Source: Spongiibacter nanhainus (GTDB lineage Bacteria > Pseudomonadota > Gammaproteobacteria > Pseudomonadales > Spongiibacteraceae). From it: a stretch of DNA of 64,000 nt. Positions within the stretch are counted from its first letter, which is position 1. Each line of letters starts with the position of its first letter. Under the pieces are notes generated by a model, which ran no database searches, was not told the origin of the DNA, and saw nothing but the letters and a program-made list of their open reading frames with translations. Location of the stretch: the NCBI RefSeq assembly GCF_016132545.1, contig NZ_CP066167.1, forward strand, positions 3,966,001 to 4,030,000, read 5' to 3'. The translations under genes and the position numbers were made by a program. Below, in pieces: positions 34,831-44,396 of this stretch.

Positions 34831-35684
34831 GGCTGCTCCACATTGAGGCGCAGGGCCTGCAAGCCCTGCTCGATGTCAGAGAGGTGCTCCCGCAGGCCCA
34901 CTTTGGTGGCAGAGATACCCACCGCAAGAATATCCAACACCGTCATATGCACCAGCCGGGAGGGCAGCGGTGTATAACCATCGTCGTCGGCTTCCAGATC
35001 GATATAGATCGCCAGATCGCTCTCCCGGGCAATGGGCGACTGGCTGGGGGCCAGGGCAATTACCGGCGCGCCGTTCTGTCTGGCCAGCTTGATAGCATCC
35101 AGCAGCGCCCGGGTGCGACCGGATTGGGAAATGGCCACCACCACGTCATCGGCCCCCAGCGACATGGCCGACATCGCCTGCATATGGGGGTCGGCGTAGA
35201 CACTGGCGGAAATCTGCAAACGAAAGAAATTGTGCTGGGCGTCGGTGGCCACCGCCGCCGAGGCACCAAAGCCATAAAATTCCAGCCGCCGGGCGTTGGC
35301 AATCAACTCTACTGCCCGCTCAACCGTGGGCACATCGATACTGTCGCGAACCTTTTTCAGCGCCTCCATGGTGGCATCGAATACCTTGAAGGTGTATTGC
35401 TGAGCGCTGTCGTCATCGGAAAAGGAAAAGGCCTGATACTGAGGGCTGTGAGCCAAGTGCTGGGCCAGCGCCATCTTAAAGCTCTGAAACCCGTCGCAGC
35501 CCACGGCGCGGCAAAAGCGCACCACCGTCGGCTCGCTGACATGGGCCTCCTGGGCCAGGTCGACGATGCGCATATGGATCACCTCCTGGCGGTTAGCCAG
35601 GATGTAATCCGCCACCAAGCGCTCACTGCGGCGCAGTGACGGCCGGGCCGTCTCCATGGCGCGGATGATGTTTCTGGGTTTCAC
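34827..35684 (-). CDS. hexR: HexR-like RpiR-family transcriptional regulator
   Basis: The 285-residue protein has an N-terminal RpiR helix-turn-helix (DLAQEAHVSEPTVVRFCRAVG) and a C-terminal SIS sugar-phosphate domain (LEFYGFGASAAVATDAQHNFFRL, SQSGRTRALLDAIKLA). It aligns with HexR, which in Pseudomonas represses glucose and Entner-Doudoroff genes until 2-keto-3-deoxy-6-phosphogluconate binds. No edd/zwf genes lie here, so targets are distant. It is cotranscribed with the downstream VIT transporter, an unusual pairing. Confidence 0.83.
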   Translation of the reverse strand: MKPRNIIRAMETARPSLRRSERLVADYILANRQEVIHMRIVDLAQEAHVSEPTVVRFCRAVGCDGFQSFKMALAQHLAHSPQYQAFSFSDDDSAQQYTFKVFDATMEALKKVRDSIDVPTVERAVELIANARRLEFYGFGASAAVATDAQHNFFRLQISASVYADPHMQAMSAMSLGADDVVVAISQSGRTRALLDAIKLARQNGAPVIALAPSQSPIARESDLAIYIDLEADDDGYTPLPSRLVHMTVLDILAVGISATKVGLREHLSDIEQGLQALRLNVEQP

Positions 35685-35854
35685 TCAGCGCTCCGCTGTT
35701 GGGGTGTTCAAGGGGATTGTACCCCAGCAACCAGGATAGCGGCGGGTTTGCGCTATCTCGATCAAGCGACGTCAGCCGACCAGGGCCTGCCATCGCCCTG
35801 GTCGGAGACAGGCTGGCCTCTATCCAAAGTGGTCCAAATGGAAACTATTTCTTG

Positions 35855-35882
35855 TTGACATCATTATTGGATGCACTAGCAT
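35855..35882 (+). promoter_or_regulatory. Sigma70-like promoter of the molybdopterin oxidoreductase gene
   Basis: A perfect TTGACA (35855-35860) and TAGCAT (35877-35882) are 16 bases apart, about 60 bases before the start codon. A partial inverted repeat, TCCAAAGTGGTCCAAATGGA around 35823-35842, lies just upstream and could be a regulator site. Confidence 0.6.
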
Positions 35883-35942
35883 GAACAGCCAGCTGTAAAT
35901 CTATAAAAAATCCCACAATAAGAACCTCCAGCGGAGTCAGCG

Positions 35943-38141
35943 ATGAGTACCAGCTATACGGTGTGCGGTATCTGCGAGCAAGGGTGCGGCCTCAAGGTCA
36001 CCACCGAAAACCGGCGTGTAATCAAGGTAGAGCCCGATAAAGACAACCCCTACAGCTGGCAGGACTTTTGTATCAAGGCGGGCAAATCCCATCTCGCCTT
36101 AAACCACCCCAAGCGCATTACCCAGCCTATGAAACGGGTCGGCGACCGCTATGTGGCCACCAGCTATGACGAGGCCGTTGCCGCTATCGCCGAGGGCTTC
36201 AATCGGATTATCGATCAGCACGGTGCCAACGCCGTGGCCAGCTATGTGGGCAACCCCAATGGCTTTAACTTTGGCAGCGCGCTGTTCCACACCATGTTGC
36301 TGGACGCCATCGGTACCGAAAGCCGCTATTGGGTGGGCTCCATCGACCAGAACGCCCTGCATGTGGTTTCCGACGAGCTCTACGGCAACCCCTGGGTAAG
36401 CCTGCAAGCCGACATCGATCACTGCGACCACTTTCTGCTAATAGGCACTAACCCGCAGATCAGCACCATGTGCTGGATTGGCTACTCCCCCAATGGCTGG
36501 AAGCGGGTATTGGCCCGCAAGGCCGAGGGCGCCGAAGTGGTGGTGGTCGACCCCCGTCGCACCGAGAGCGCCGCCAAAGCCAGTCAGCATATCCAGCCAC
36601 TGCCCGAGAGCGACTGGGCGCTGCTGCTGGCAATCATCAAGGTGATTGTCGACAAAGATCTGGGGAGGCCTCGGGACCAGCACCTTCAGGGACTGGAACG
36701 TGTTCTGGCCATTGCCGCCAGTGCCGATCTGGACGACCTCGCCAAGCGCTGCGATATCCCCGTCGAGGTCATCATCCAGCTGGCAGAGAATTTTGCCCGG
36801 GCACCCCGGGCCATGGCCGTCGCCCGCACCGGCGTTAGTGTGGGCCGCCACGGAGTGCTGGCGCTGTGGTTGACCCAGGTACTCAACTACCTGACCGACC
36901 GAGTCGAGTCTGAGGGTGGCCTGTACTATGTCAGCGGTGTTCTCGATCTGCTCGCCGCTGGCGATACCCTTTTCCCCCACTCCGAGGCCAAAAGCCGACT
37001 GCGGGGCAATAAAAATGTCGCCGGTGCCCACAGTCTGGCAGAGCTGGCCGACGAGATTACCACCCCCGGCGAGGGGCAAATTCGCGGCCTGATTATTAAC
37101 AGCGGTAACCCGGTGGTGTCGGGCCCGGAGGGCCACAAACTGGATGCAGCCCTAGCCGACCTGGATATGCTGGTGGTGATCGATCAGTTCCAGCGGGAAA
37201 GTCATCGCCATGCCGACTGGCTGATCCCCGGCGACCACTTTCTTGAGCGCGACGACATCAACCCACTGATCCAGTCTCTGAGCCCAACACCCCGAGCACA
37301 ACAGGCCCGTGCCGCCGTCCCTCTACCTGAGACGATGCGCTACGAATGGGAGTTTTTGCGGGATCTCACCCTGGCCATGGACAAGCCCCTGCTGGATGGC
37401 AAGAAGTGGCTGAACCCACTGGTCAAGGCCAGCATTTGGCTGGCCAGGGTCACCGGCAAAAAGCAGCTGGCGCTGTCTCCCAACTTACTATCCCGCCTGT
37501 TGATCCGCAGCGGCGGTCGCTTCTCCTGGTCTGAGATCAGCCGCGCCACCCACGGCCTGGGCAAGGTCGATGACCGCCCCCAATTCGGCACGCTGTTTGA
37601 AAAACTGTCACAGCAGGGCCGCAAAGTGGCCCTGGCACCGGACAGTTTTGTCCGCCACTTACAGCAGACCCTCGACACGCCGTTGGCGAAAAACCCCGAG
37701 TTTCCGCTGCAATTGATCAGCCGCCGGCGCTTAAAGATGATGAACTCCTGGTCGGTAGAAACCAGCATGACGGCAATGAGCGAACGGGAGAAAACCGGCG
37801 ACCGCATCGAGATCAATACCGAGGACGGCCAGCGCTTTGGCCTGCAAGAGGGTCAGACCGTCACCGTCAGCTCGGCAGTGGCGGAGCTGCGGGCGGTGGT
37901 CCACCTCAGCGATGATATCCGCCCGGGCGTTGCCGTCATGGAGCATGGCTGGGGCCACCGCACCTTCGACCCCAAAACCGGCCAGGGCAGCTACAACGGT
38001 GGCGTTAATCGCAATCAACTGGTATCCAATCGCGATCTCGACCCTCTGTCCCGGGTGCCCCGGCTCAACGGTACCGACATTAGAGTGACGCCGGTGACTG
38101 CCGCAAGCCCCTCCAATCCAGCGGAGTTGGCCGCAAGGTAA
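35943..38141 (+). CDS. Molybdopterin-dependent oxidoreductase, DMSO reductase family
   Basis: This 732-residue protein begins with a [4Fe-4S] cluster motif (C8, C11, C15, C43), followed by the bis-molybdopterin-guanine-dinucleotide domains (SYDEAVAAIAEGF, LLIGTNPQIS, VVVDPRRTE) and a C-terminal molybdopterin domain (NTEDGQRFGLQEGQTVTV, GVNRNQLVSN). It lacks a twin-arginine signal, so it is cytoplasmic. It resembles family members related to nitrate reductase/formate dehydrogenase chains that lack assigned substrates. No partner iron-sulfur or membrane subunit and no Mo-cofactor gene is nearby, so its electron partner is unknown. Confidence 0.85.
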   Translation: MSTSYTVCGICEQGCGLKVTTENRRVIKVEPDKDNPYSWQDFCIKAGKSHLALNHPKRITQPMKRVGDRYVATSYDEAVAAIAEGFNRIIDQHGANAVASYVGNPNGFNFGSALFHTMLLDAIGTESRYWVGSIDQNALHVVSDELYGNPWVSLQADIDHCDHFLLIGTNPQISTMCWIGYSPNGWKRVLARKAEGAEVVVVDPRRTESAAKASQHIQPLPESDWALLLAIIKVIVDKDLGRPRDQHLQGLERVLAIAASADLDDLAKRCDIPVEVIIQLAENFARAPRAMAVARTGVSVGRHGVLALWLTQVLNYLTDRVESEGGLYYVSGVLDLLAAGDTLFPHSEAKSRLRGNKNVAGAHSLAELADEITTPGEGQIRGLIINSGNPVVSGPEGHKLDAALADLDMLVVIDQFQRESHRHADWLIPGDHFLERDDINPLIQSLSPTPRAQQARAAVPLPETMRYEWEFLRDLTLAMDKPLLDGKKWLNPLVKASIWLARVTGKKQLALSPNLLSRLLIRSGGRFSWSEISRATHGLGKVDDRPQFGTLFEKLSQQGRKVALAPDSFVRHLQQTLDTPLAKNPEFPLQLISRRRLKMMNSWSVETSMTAMSEREKTGDRIEINTEDGQRFGLQEGQTVTVSSAVAELRAVVHLSDDIRPGVAVMEHGWGHRTFDPKTGQGSYNGGVNRNQLVSNRDLDPLSRVPRLNGTDIRVTPVTAASPSNPAELAAR

Positions 38142-38197
38142 TTTAGCCGCACGTCAGTCGGGCTATCCACGGCGGGGTTCTGCTAGAATCCCACGCC

Positions 38198-40366
38198 ATG
38201 GACGTATCCTATATTCTCGACGATCTTAACGACGCCCAGCGCGACGCAGTCACCGCCGACAGCCCCGGCACCCTGGTGCTGGCCGGTGCCGGCAGCGGTA
38301 AAACCCGGGTGCTGGTGCACCGCATTGCCTGGAAAATCAAGGTGGAGGGCCTGTCGCCCTACGCCATCATGGCGGTGACCTTCACCAACAAGGCCGCCCG
38401 GGAAATGCGCGGCCGTATCGAAGAGCTGCTGGGTGGCCAACTCCACGGTGGTATGTGGGTGGGCACCTTCCACGGCCTCGCTCACCGCCTCCTGAAGGCC
38501 CATGCCGCCGATGCCAAGCTGCCGGATAACTTTCAGATTCTCGACGCCGACGATCAGCAGCGCCTGCTCAAGCGCATTCACCGGGAGCTGAATCTCGACG
38601 ACTCCCGCTGGCCACCCCGGCAGTCCCAGTACTTTATCAATGGCCACAAGGACGAGGGCCGACGCAGCGCCCATATCGACAACCCCGGTGGTGACCTCTA
38701 CCTGACCACCATGTTGCAGGTCTACCAGCGCTACGAGCAGATCTGCCAACAGCAGGGGGTTATCGATTTTGCCGAGCTGTTGCTGCGGGCGCTGGAGCTG
38801 TGGCGGGATAACCCTGCGATACTGGAGCACTATCAGCAGCGCTTTAAGCATGTGTTGGTGGACGAGTTCCAGGACACCAACGCAGTACAGTACGCCTGGC
38901 TGCAAATTCTGGCCGGCAAGGGTATGCCCATCACCGCGGTGGGGGACGACGATCAGTCTATCTACGGCTGGCGGGGTGCCCGCATCGAGAATATCCAGCA
39001 GTTTTCAAAGGATTTTGCCGATACCCGCATTATCCGCCTGGAGCAGAACTACCGCTCCACCGCCACTATTCTTAAAGCCGCCAACGCGGTAATCAAACAC
39101 AACAGCCAGCGCCTGGGTAAAGAGCTGTGGACCAGTGGTGAAGAGGGCGAGCCCATCACGCTGTTTGCGGCCTTTAACGAGCAGGACGAAGCTCGCTTCA
39201 TCAGCGACCGCATCGAAGACCTACTTAAAGAGGACTATCGCCGCGCCGATATCGGCGTGCTCTATCGCAGCAACGCCCAGTCCCGCACCCTGGAAGAGGC
39301 CCTCATCCGCGCCGGACTGCCCTACCGCATTTACGGCGGCCAGCGCTTTTACGACCGCCTGGAAATCAAGAATGCCCTGGCCTACCTGCGCCTGATCGCG
39401 CTTCGGGATGACGACACCGCCGTGGAACGGGTCATCAACACCCCCACCCGGGGCATTGGTAATCGCACGGTGGAAACCATCCGCGAATACGCCCGGGACC
39501 ACCAGCTGTCGCTGTGGCGCGCCCTACTGGCCATTATTGAAGGCGGTGGCCTGGCGGCCCGGGCCAACAATGCCCTGCGCGGCTTTGTCTCACTGATCGA
39601 GGACCTGGCCCAGCAAACCGCCGACATGTCCTTGGATGCCCGGGTGGATTATGTCATCCAGCACTCCGGCCTTATCGCCTTTCACGAAAAAGAGAAAGGT
39701 GAGAAGGCTCAGGCCCGGGTGGAAAACCTGCAAGAACTGATCACCGCCGCCAAGAGCTTTGAGCCGGAAGACGAAGACGGCGACGAACTGCGTCAGTTTC
39801 TCGATCAGGCGGCGCTGGACGCCGGCGACCAGCAGGCCGCTGAGCACGAGGACAGCGTGCAACTGATGACCCTGCACTCGGCCAAAGGTTTGGAGTTCCC
39901 CGCAGTGTTTATCGCCGGTGTGGAGGAAAACCTCTTCCCCCATAAGATGTCTATTGAAGACCCCAGCCGTCTGGAAGAAGAGCGCCGCCTGGCCTATGTG
40001 GGCATCACCCGGGCCGAGCGCAAGCTGTTTTTAAGCTACGCCGAGTCCCGGCGCCTGTATGGGCAGGAAAACTTCAACAGCCTGTCTCGCTTTGTCCGCG
40101 AAATCCCCAGCGAGTGCATCGATGAGGTGCGTATCAATAATACGGTCAGTCGCCCCACCAGCTTTGCCAGTCACAGCGCCAGCCAACAGCGCGCGGCAGA
40201 GTCGGGCATTGTGCTGGGCCAACGAGTGCTACACAGTATTTTTGGCGCCGGGGTAGTACTGAGCTTTGAGGGCCAGGGCGCCAGCGCCCGGGTACAGGTC
40301 AATTTTGAAGATGAAGGCAGTAAATGGCTGGTGCTGCAGTACGCCAATCTGGAGCTGCTGCAATAA
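38198..40366 (+). CDS. uvrD: DNA helicase II, UvrD
   Basis: This 722-residue SF1A helicase has Q motif LNDAQRDAV, Walker A AGAGSGKTRVLVHRI, TFTNKAAREM, DEFQDTN (Walker B), GDDDQSIYGWRGA, LEQNYRST, LMTLHSAKGLEFPAVF and VGITRAERKL. It unwinds DNA in nucleotide excision and mismatch repair. The C-terminal tail (QRVLHSIFGAGVVLSFEGQG) matches UvrD rather than Rep. Upstream there is a TAGAAT near 38183 but no LexA box like the one on E. coli uvrD. Confidence 0.95.
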   Translation: MDVSYILDDLNDAQRDAVTADSPGTLVLAGAGSGKTRVLVHRIAWKIKVEGLSPYAIMAVTFTNKAAREMRGRIEELLGGQLHGGMWVGTFHGLAHRLLKAHAADAKLPDNFQILDADDQQRLLKRIHRELNLDDSRWPPRQSQYFINGHKDEGRRSAHIDNPGGDLYLTTMLQVYQRYEQICQQQGVIDFAELLLRALELWRDNPAILEHYQQRFKHVLVDEFQDTNAVQYAWLQILAGKGMPITAVGDDDQSIYGWRGARIENIQQFSKDFADTRIIRLEQNYRSTATILKAANAVIKHNSQRLGKELWTSGEEGEPITLFAAFNEQDEARFISDRIEDLLKEDYRRADIGVLYRSNAQSRTLEEALIRAGLPYRIYGGQRFYDRLEIKNALAYLRLIALRDDDTAVERVINTPTRGIGNRTVETIREYARDHQLSLWRALLAIIEGGGLAARANNALRGFVSLIEDLAQQTADMSLDARVDYVIQHSGLIAFHEKEKGEKAQARVENLQELITAAKSFEPEDEDGDELRQFLDQAALDAGDQQAAEHEDSVQLMTLHSAKGLEFPAVFIAGVEENLFPHKMSIEDPSRLEEERRLAYVGITRAERKLFLSYAESRRLYGQENFNSLSRFVREIPSECIDEVRINNTVSRPTSFASHSASQQRAAESGIVLGQRVLHSIFGAGVVLSFEGQGASARVQVNFEDEGSKWLVLQYANLELLQ

Positions 40367-40431
40367 CAACGCTCGAGGCAGTCACCTTAACTGTAAATAC
40401 ACTGGCAATTGACAGGGAACAACAATAACTC

Positions 40432-41583
40432 ATGACATCGACATCGTCCCGCTACACGCCCCTGATTATCCTGGCCTTGATCGCCGCGCTAGTGGCCATG
40501 ATCTGGCTCTACGTTGGCGAGCGCAGCCGCAAGTACGTTGCCGACGAGGGCAGCCACAGCGCCGCGGGTGAGCAACAGGTTTTTCGCTGGAAGCTGGTTA
40601 CCACCTGGCCGAAAAACTTTCCCGGCCTGGGCACCGCGCCGGAAAAATTCGCCAAGGTGGTCAACACCATGAGCAAGGGGCGCCTACAAATTAAGGTGTT
40701 TGGCGCCGGCGAGCTGGTACCCGCCATGGGCGTGTTTGATGCGGTCTCCACCGGTAGCGTTCAGGCTGGCCACGGCGCCGCCTATTACTGGAAGGGCAAA
40801 TTGCCCGCCGCGGCCTTTTTTACCGCCGTGCCCTTTGGCATGAATGCCCAAGAGATGAATGGCTGGCTCTACCACGGCGGTGGCATGGAGCTGTGGCGGG
40901 AAGCCTATGCGCCCTTCAACCTTATCCCCTTTGCCGGCGGCAACACCGGGGTACAGATGGCGGGCTGGTTCAATAAAGAAATTAGCGAACTGGATGATAT
41001 CCGCGGCCTGAAAATGCGTATCCCCGGCTCCGCCGGTGAGGTGTGGTCCCGACTGGGGGGCGCGGCTGTCACCCTGCCCGGCGGCGAACTCTATACCTCG
41101 CTGCAAACTGGGGTTATCGATGCCACGGAGTGGGTAGCGCCCTATAACGATATGTCCTTCGGCTTTCACGAAGTGGCCAAATACTATTACTACCCTGGCT
41201 GGCACGAGCCGGGCTCGACACTGGAGTTAATCGTCAACAAGCAGGCCTATGAGGCCCTCCCCGACGATCTGCAGATGATTGTTACTGTAGCGGCCCGCTA
41301 TGCCAATGCCGATATGCTGGACGAGTACACGGCTCGCAACAATACCGCCTTAAAAGAACTGGTAGACCATCACGGCGTGGAGCTGCGCCGCTTTCCCGAC
41401 GATGTTATTCGCGGTCTGCACAAAGCGTCGGATGCGTATTTGAAAGAACTGGCTGCCAGCGACGAGATGGCGGGTAAGGTCTATGAAAGCTGGCAGGCCT
41501 TCAAAGAGGATGCCAAGGAATATCACCGCATATCCGAGAAAGCCTATATCAACGCCCGGGATATCGACCATCAAAGCGAGTAG
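40432..41583 (+). CDS. TRAP transporter substrate-binding protein (DctP family)
   Basis: The 383-residue protein has an N-terminal hydrophobic segment (LIILALIAALVAMIWLY), then the DctP fold: FRWKLVTTWPKNFPGLGTAPEKFA, GAGELVPAMGVFDAVSTGSV, GGNTGVQMAGWF and GLKMRIPGSAGEVW. It is likely exported and perhaps membrane-anchored, capturing an organic acid (TakP-type proteins bind keto-acids). The expected partner genes dctQM are 1.4-3.3 kb downstream on the other strand. The substrate cannot be deduced. Confidence 0.9.
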   Translation: MTSTSSRYTPLIILALIAALVAMIWLYVGERSRKYVADEGSHSAAGEQQVFRWKLVTTWPKNFPGLGTAPEKFAKVVNTMSKGRLQIKVFGAGELVPAMGVFDAVSTGSVQAGHGAAYYWKGKLPAAAFFTAVPFGMNAQEMNGWLYHGGGMELWREAYAPFNLIPFAGGNTGVQMAGWFNKEISELDDIRGLKMRIPGSAGEVWSRLGGAAVTLPGGELYTSLQTGVIDATEWVAPYNDMSFGFHEVAKYYYYPGWHEPGSTLELIVNKQAYEALPDDLQMIVTVAARYANADMLDEYTARNNTALKELVDHHGVELRRFPDDVIRGLHKASDAYLKELAASDEMAGKVYESWQAFKEDAKEYHRISEKAYINARDIDHQSE

Positions 41584-41597
41584 TACCTTGTAGCGGG

Positions 41598-42455
41598 TCA
41601 GTCGGCTGTCAGAAAATCTCGCAAGTAGTCATTGCTGGCATCCCACAAACGGCTAGCGGCAACAAGATCGGTGGCATAGGGCTTGAGCTTGGCGGGTTTA
41701 CAGTCGATAAAATACTCCCCGGTGATGCCCTCCACCTCGGGACTGGTGGCCAGATAGATGCTGGTGGCCGCGCCCTGCTCCGGCGTACGAAAGAATGGCT
41801 TCATCAAAACTGACATGATCTTCCCCAGCACCCGGCTATTCTGATGCCCCAGACCGGTTCGGACCGCGCCGGGGTGCAAGCAATTTGCCGTTACACCACT
41901 GCCTTCCAAGCGCCGGGCCAGCTCCTTGGTCCAAAGGATATTGCAGAGTTTGGCGTGGCCGTAAACCTTGAAGGTTTTATAGCGGCTATGGGTAAATTCC
42001 AGGTCATCCAACTGCAGTCCCGACACAAATTTGTGGGCCTCAGACGAGACGCTGACAATCCGTGCCGGCGCCGAGGATTTTAGTCTGGGCAGCAACAACT
42101 CCGTCAGTAACATGTAGGCGAGGTGATTGACGGCAAAGTTTTCCTCAATGCCATCGCGGCTTTCCTTGCGGCGAGTGTTCACCACCCCGGCGTTGTTAAC
42201 CAATAGATGCAGGGGCTTGCCACTGTCGAGAAAGGTTTGTGCCGCCTGGCGTATATCGCTGAGGCTGGCCAAATCCGCGAGCAATACCGTTACGCTTGCA
42301 CCGGCATGGGTAGTTTCAATCTCGTCTTTGAGTTGCTGTCCTTTATCGGGATTGCGACACAGCACAAAGAGTTCGTAACCTTGCCCGGCCAGGGCCAAGG
42401 CTGTGGCGCGACCAATACCGTTGGTTGCGCCGGTAACCATTGCTGTTTTTGCCAT
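41598..42455 (-). CDS. Short-chain dehydrogenase/reductase (retinol dehydrogenase-like)
   Basis: The 285-residue protein has the classical SDR motifs: TGATNGIGRATALALA (cofactor binding), NNAGVVN, an active-site SVSSEAHK and YGHAK (Y-x3-K) in the middle. It resembles WW-domain-oxidoreductase/retinol-dehydrogenase type proteins, which favour NADP. Substrate unknown. It lies between the split TRAP genes and is divergent from none; the thioesterase follows upstream on the same strand. Confidence 0.86.
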   Translation of the reverse strand: MAKTAMVTGATNGIGRATALALAGQGYELFVLCRNPDKGQQLKDEIETTHAGASVTVLLADLASLSDIRQAAQTFLDSGKPLHLLVNNAGVVNTRRKESRDGIEENFAVNHLAYMLLTELLLPRLKSSAPARIVSVSSEAHKFVSGLQLDDLEFTHSRYKTFKVYGHAKLCNILWTKELARRLEGSGVTANCLHPGAVRTGLGHQNSRVLGKIMSVLMKPFFRTPEQGAATSIYLATSPEVEGITGEYFIDCKPAKLKPYATDLVAASRLWDASNDYLRDFLTAD

Positions 42456-42536
42456 TGTTATAGTCGTCCGCAGCGGCGTGATTTTTTGGCTTTTTACGCA
42501 CGGCCTTTCAATAAAGGCAGTGTGGAGGTACAGCTA

Positions 42537-42926
42537 TCAGTCTACGGCGCGGGTGCGGCCATTGTCATCGATGGCGACAAAGACAAACTCGCCTTCAGTC
42601 ACTTTGACGGGGTCTTCTTCATCGTAGCCGGTTACCCACACTTCTACATTAACCCGGATTGAGCTGCGCCCCACTTCGATGATATCAGTGTAGCAGCTCA
42701 CCACGGCGCCAACCGCGACCGGTGTCAGGAAGGCCATGCCGGTGACGGCAACCGTCGCCACTCGACCCCCTGCGCGCCGACCAGCCGTGATTCCCCCCGC
42801 CAAGTCCATTTGCGACATCAACCAACCACCAAAAATATCACCATCGGCATTGGTGTCGGCGGGCATGGCAATGGTCTGTAGAGCCAGGTCACCGGTGGGC
42901 ATCGGTGTGTCGTCTATATCGCGCAT
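42537..42926 (-). CDS. Acyl-CoA thioesterase (YciA-like hotdog fold)
   Basis: This 129-residue protein contains LQTIAMPADTNADGDIFGGWLMSQMDLAGG, the catalytic HGDIFGGW-type motif (here DGDIFGGW) of YciA acyl-CoA thioesterases, plus the hotdog strand pattern. YciA hydrolyses a broad range of acyl-CoAs. Asp replaces the usual His before GD, as in some homologues. The start has AAGGA 8-10 bases upstream. Confidence 0.85.
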   Translation of the reverse strand: MRDIDDTPMPTGDLALQTIAMPADTNADGDIFGGWLMSQMDLAGGITAGRRAGGRVATVAVTGMAFLTPVAVGAVVSCYTDIIEVGRSSIRVNVEVWVTGYDEEDPVKVTEGEFVFVAIDDNGRTRAVD

Positions 42927-43028
42927 ATCATCTTGTCCTTTCCAACAGGTTGGTTGGCGTTGTTATTGTTTACTTGTTCAGGGCACCTAGAGCGCTCAGT
43001 TACGCAGAGGTTCTCTAGAACTGTCAAT

Positions 43029-44396
43029 CTAATTTCTAACCAAACCGGGCAGCCAGGTCGCCAGCTCCGGCCACAGCGATAACAAAATCAACATCAGCAC
43101 TTGTAGTGCAATGTAGGGCACCACGCCACGGTAAATTTGAGAGGTGGGCACCGATGCCGGCGCAACTCCCCGCAAATAAAACAACGCAAACCCGAATGGT
43201 GGGGTCAAAAACGAGGTTTGCAAGTTCAGCGCGATCATTATTCCCAACCAAATAGGGTCGACACCCATGGCTAACAGTATCGGGCCAACGATGGGCACCA
43301 CCACAAAGGTGATTTCAATAAAGTCGAGGATAAAGCCCAGCAGAAAAATAACGATCATCACCAACAGCGTCGCGGTGAATACCCCACCCGGCATGCCGTG
43401 GAAAAAGTCCTGAATCAGCTCGTCACCGCCCAAACCGCGAAATACCAGCGAGAAAACCGCCGCGCCGATCAGAATCATAAATACCATACAGGTGACTTTG
43501 AGGGTCTCTCGGGACACTTCCGCCAACAGCGACACGCTTAATTTGCCCCGCAGCCCGGCCAACAGCGCCGCCCCCAGCGCGCCCACTCCCGCCGCTTCGG
43601 TAGGGGTAGCCGCGCCGATCAGGATAGAGCCCAACACCGCAAAGATCAGCAAAACCGGTGGCAAAAGGCCTTTCAGCAACACCAGGGTAGATGGCGGTTC
43701 CAAGTCGGTGGCCGGCGGCACCCGGCTCGGCCGCAGTGCCGCGTTCCCCACCATATACGCCAGATACAGCAGCACCAACAGCAGACCGGGAATCATCGCG
43801 CCGATAAAGAGATCCCCCACCGACAGGGTTTTGGGGGTAAAGATACCCATATCCAGCTGTGCCTGCTGGTAAGCGCTGGACAAGGTATCCCCCAGCAGCA
43901 CCAGGGCGATGGAAGGGGGAATAATTTGGCCGAGAGTGCCAGTGGCGCAAATGGTGCCGGTGGCAATGCGAGGGTCGTAGCCGCGCCCCAACATACTGGG
44001 CAACGACAACAAACCCATCGTCACCACCGTGGCGCCGACGATGCCGGTACTGGCCGCCAGCAGCATACCCACCACAATCACCGAAATACCCAGACCACCG
44101 GGACGGCGGCCAAACAGCGCCGCCATATTGCCCAGCAACTCCTCCGCCAACCGGCTTTTCTCTAACAGCACCCCCATCAACACGAACAGGGGCACCGCAA
44201 TTAGAGTGGTATTACTGATGGTGCCAAACAGCCGGGATGGCAGCGCCGACAAAAACGAGGGGTCAAAATGCCCGAGACTGATAGCGGCACCGGCAAACAA
44301 CATCGCCACCCCGGCCAGGCTAAACGCCACCGGGTAGCCCAGCATCAACACCAGGCAAATCACCACAAACATCAGCAGCGGCAAAAACTCAATCAT
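43029..44396 (-). CDS. dctM: TRAP transporter large permease (DctM)
   Basis: This 455-residue inner-membrane protein has about 12 hydrophobic segments and the DctM features GYPVAFSLAGVAM, PLFVLMGVLLEKS, ATGTICATGTLGQIIPPSI and FVVVPIVGPILLAMGVDPIWLGIMI. It moves substrate delivered by the binding protein, driven by a sodium gradient. It overlaps the dctQ stop by four bases, a coupled pair. The matching binding-protein gene lies on the other strand at 40432. Confidence 0.93.
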   Translation of the reverse strand: MIEFLPLLMFVVICLVLMLGYPVAFSLAGVAMLFAGAAISLGHFDPSFLSALPSRLFGTISNTTLIAVPLFVLMGVLLEKSRLAEELLGNMAALFGRRPGGLGISVIVVGMLLAASTGIVGATVVTMGLLSLPSMLGRGYDPRIATGTICATGTLGQIIPPSIALVLLGDTLSSAYQQAQLDMGIFTPKTLSVGDLFIGAMIPGLLLVLLYLAYMVGNAALRPSRVPPATDLEPPSTLVLLKGLLPPVLLIFAVLGSILIGAATPTEAAGVGALGAALLAGLRGKLSVSLLAEVSRETLKVTCMVFMILIGAAVFSLVFRGLGGDELIQDFFHGMPGGVFTATLLVMIVIFLLGFILDFIEITFVVVPIVGPILLAMGVDPIWLGIMIALNLQTSFLTPPFGFALFYLRGVAPASVPTSQIYRGVVPYIALQVLMLILLSLWPELATWLPGLVRN

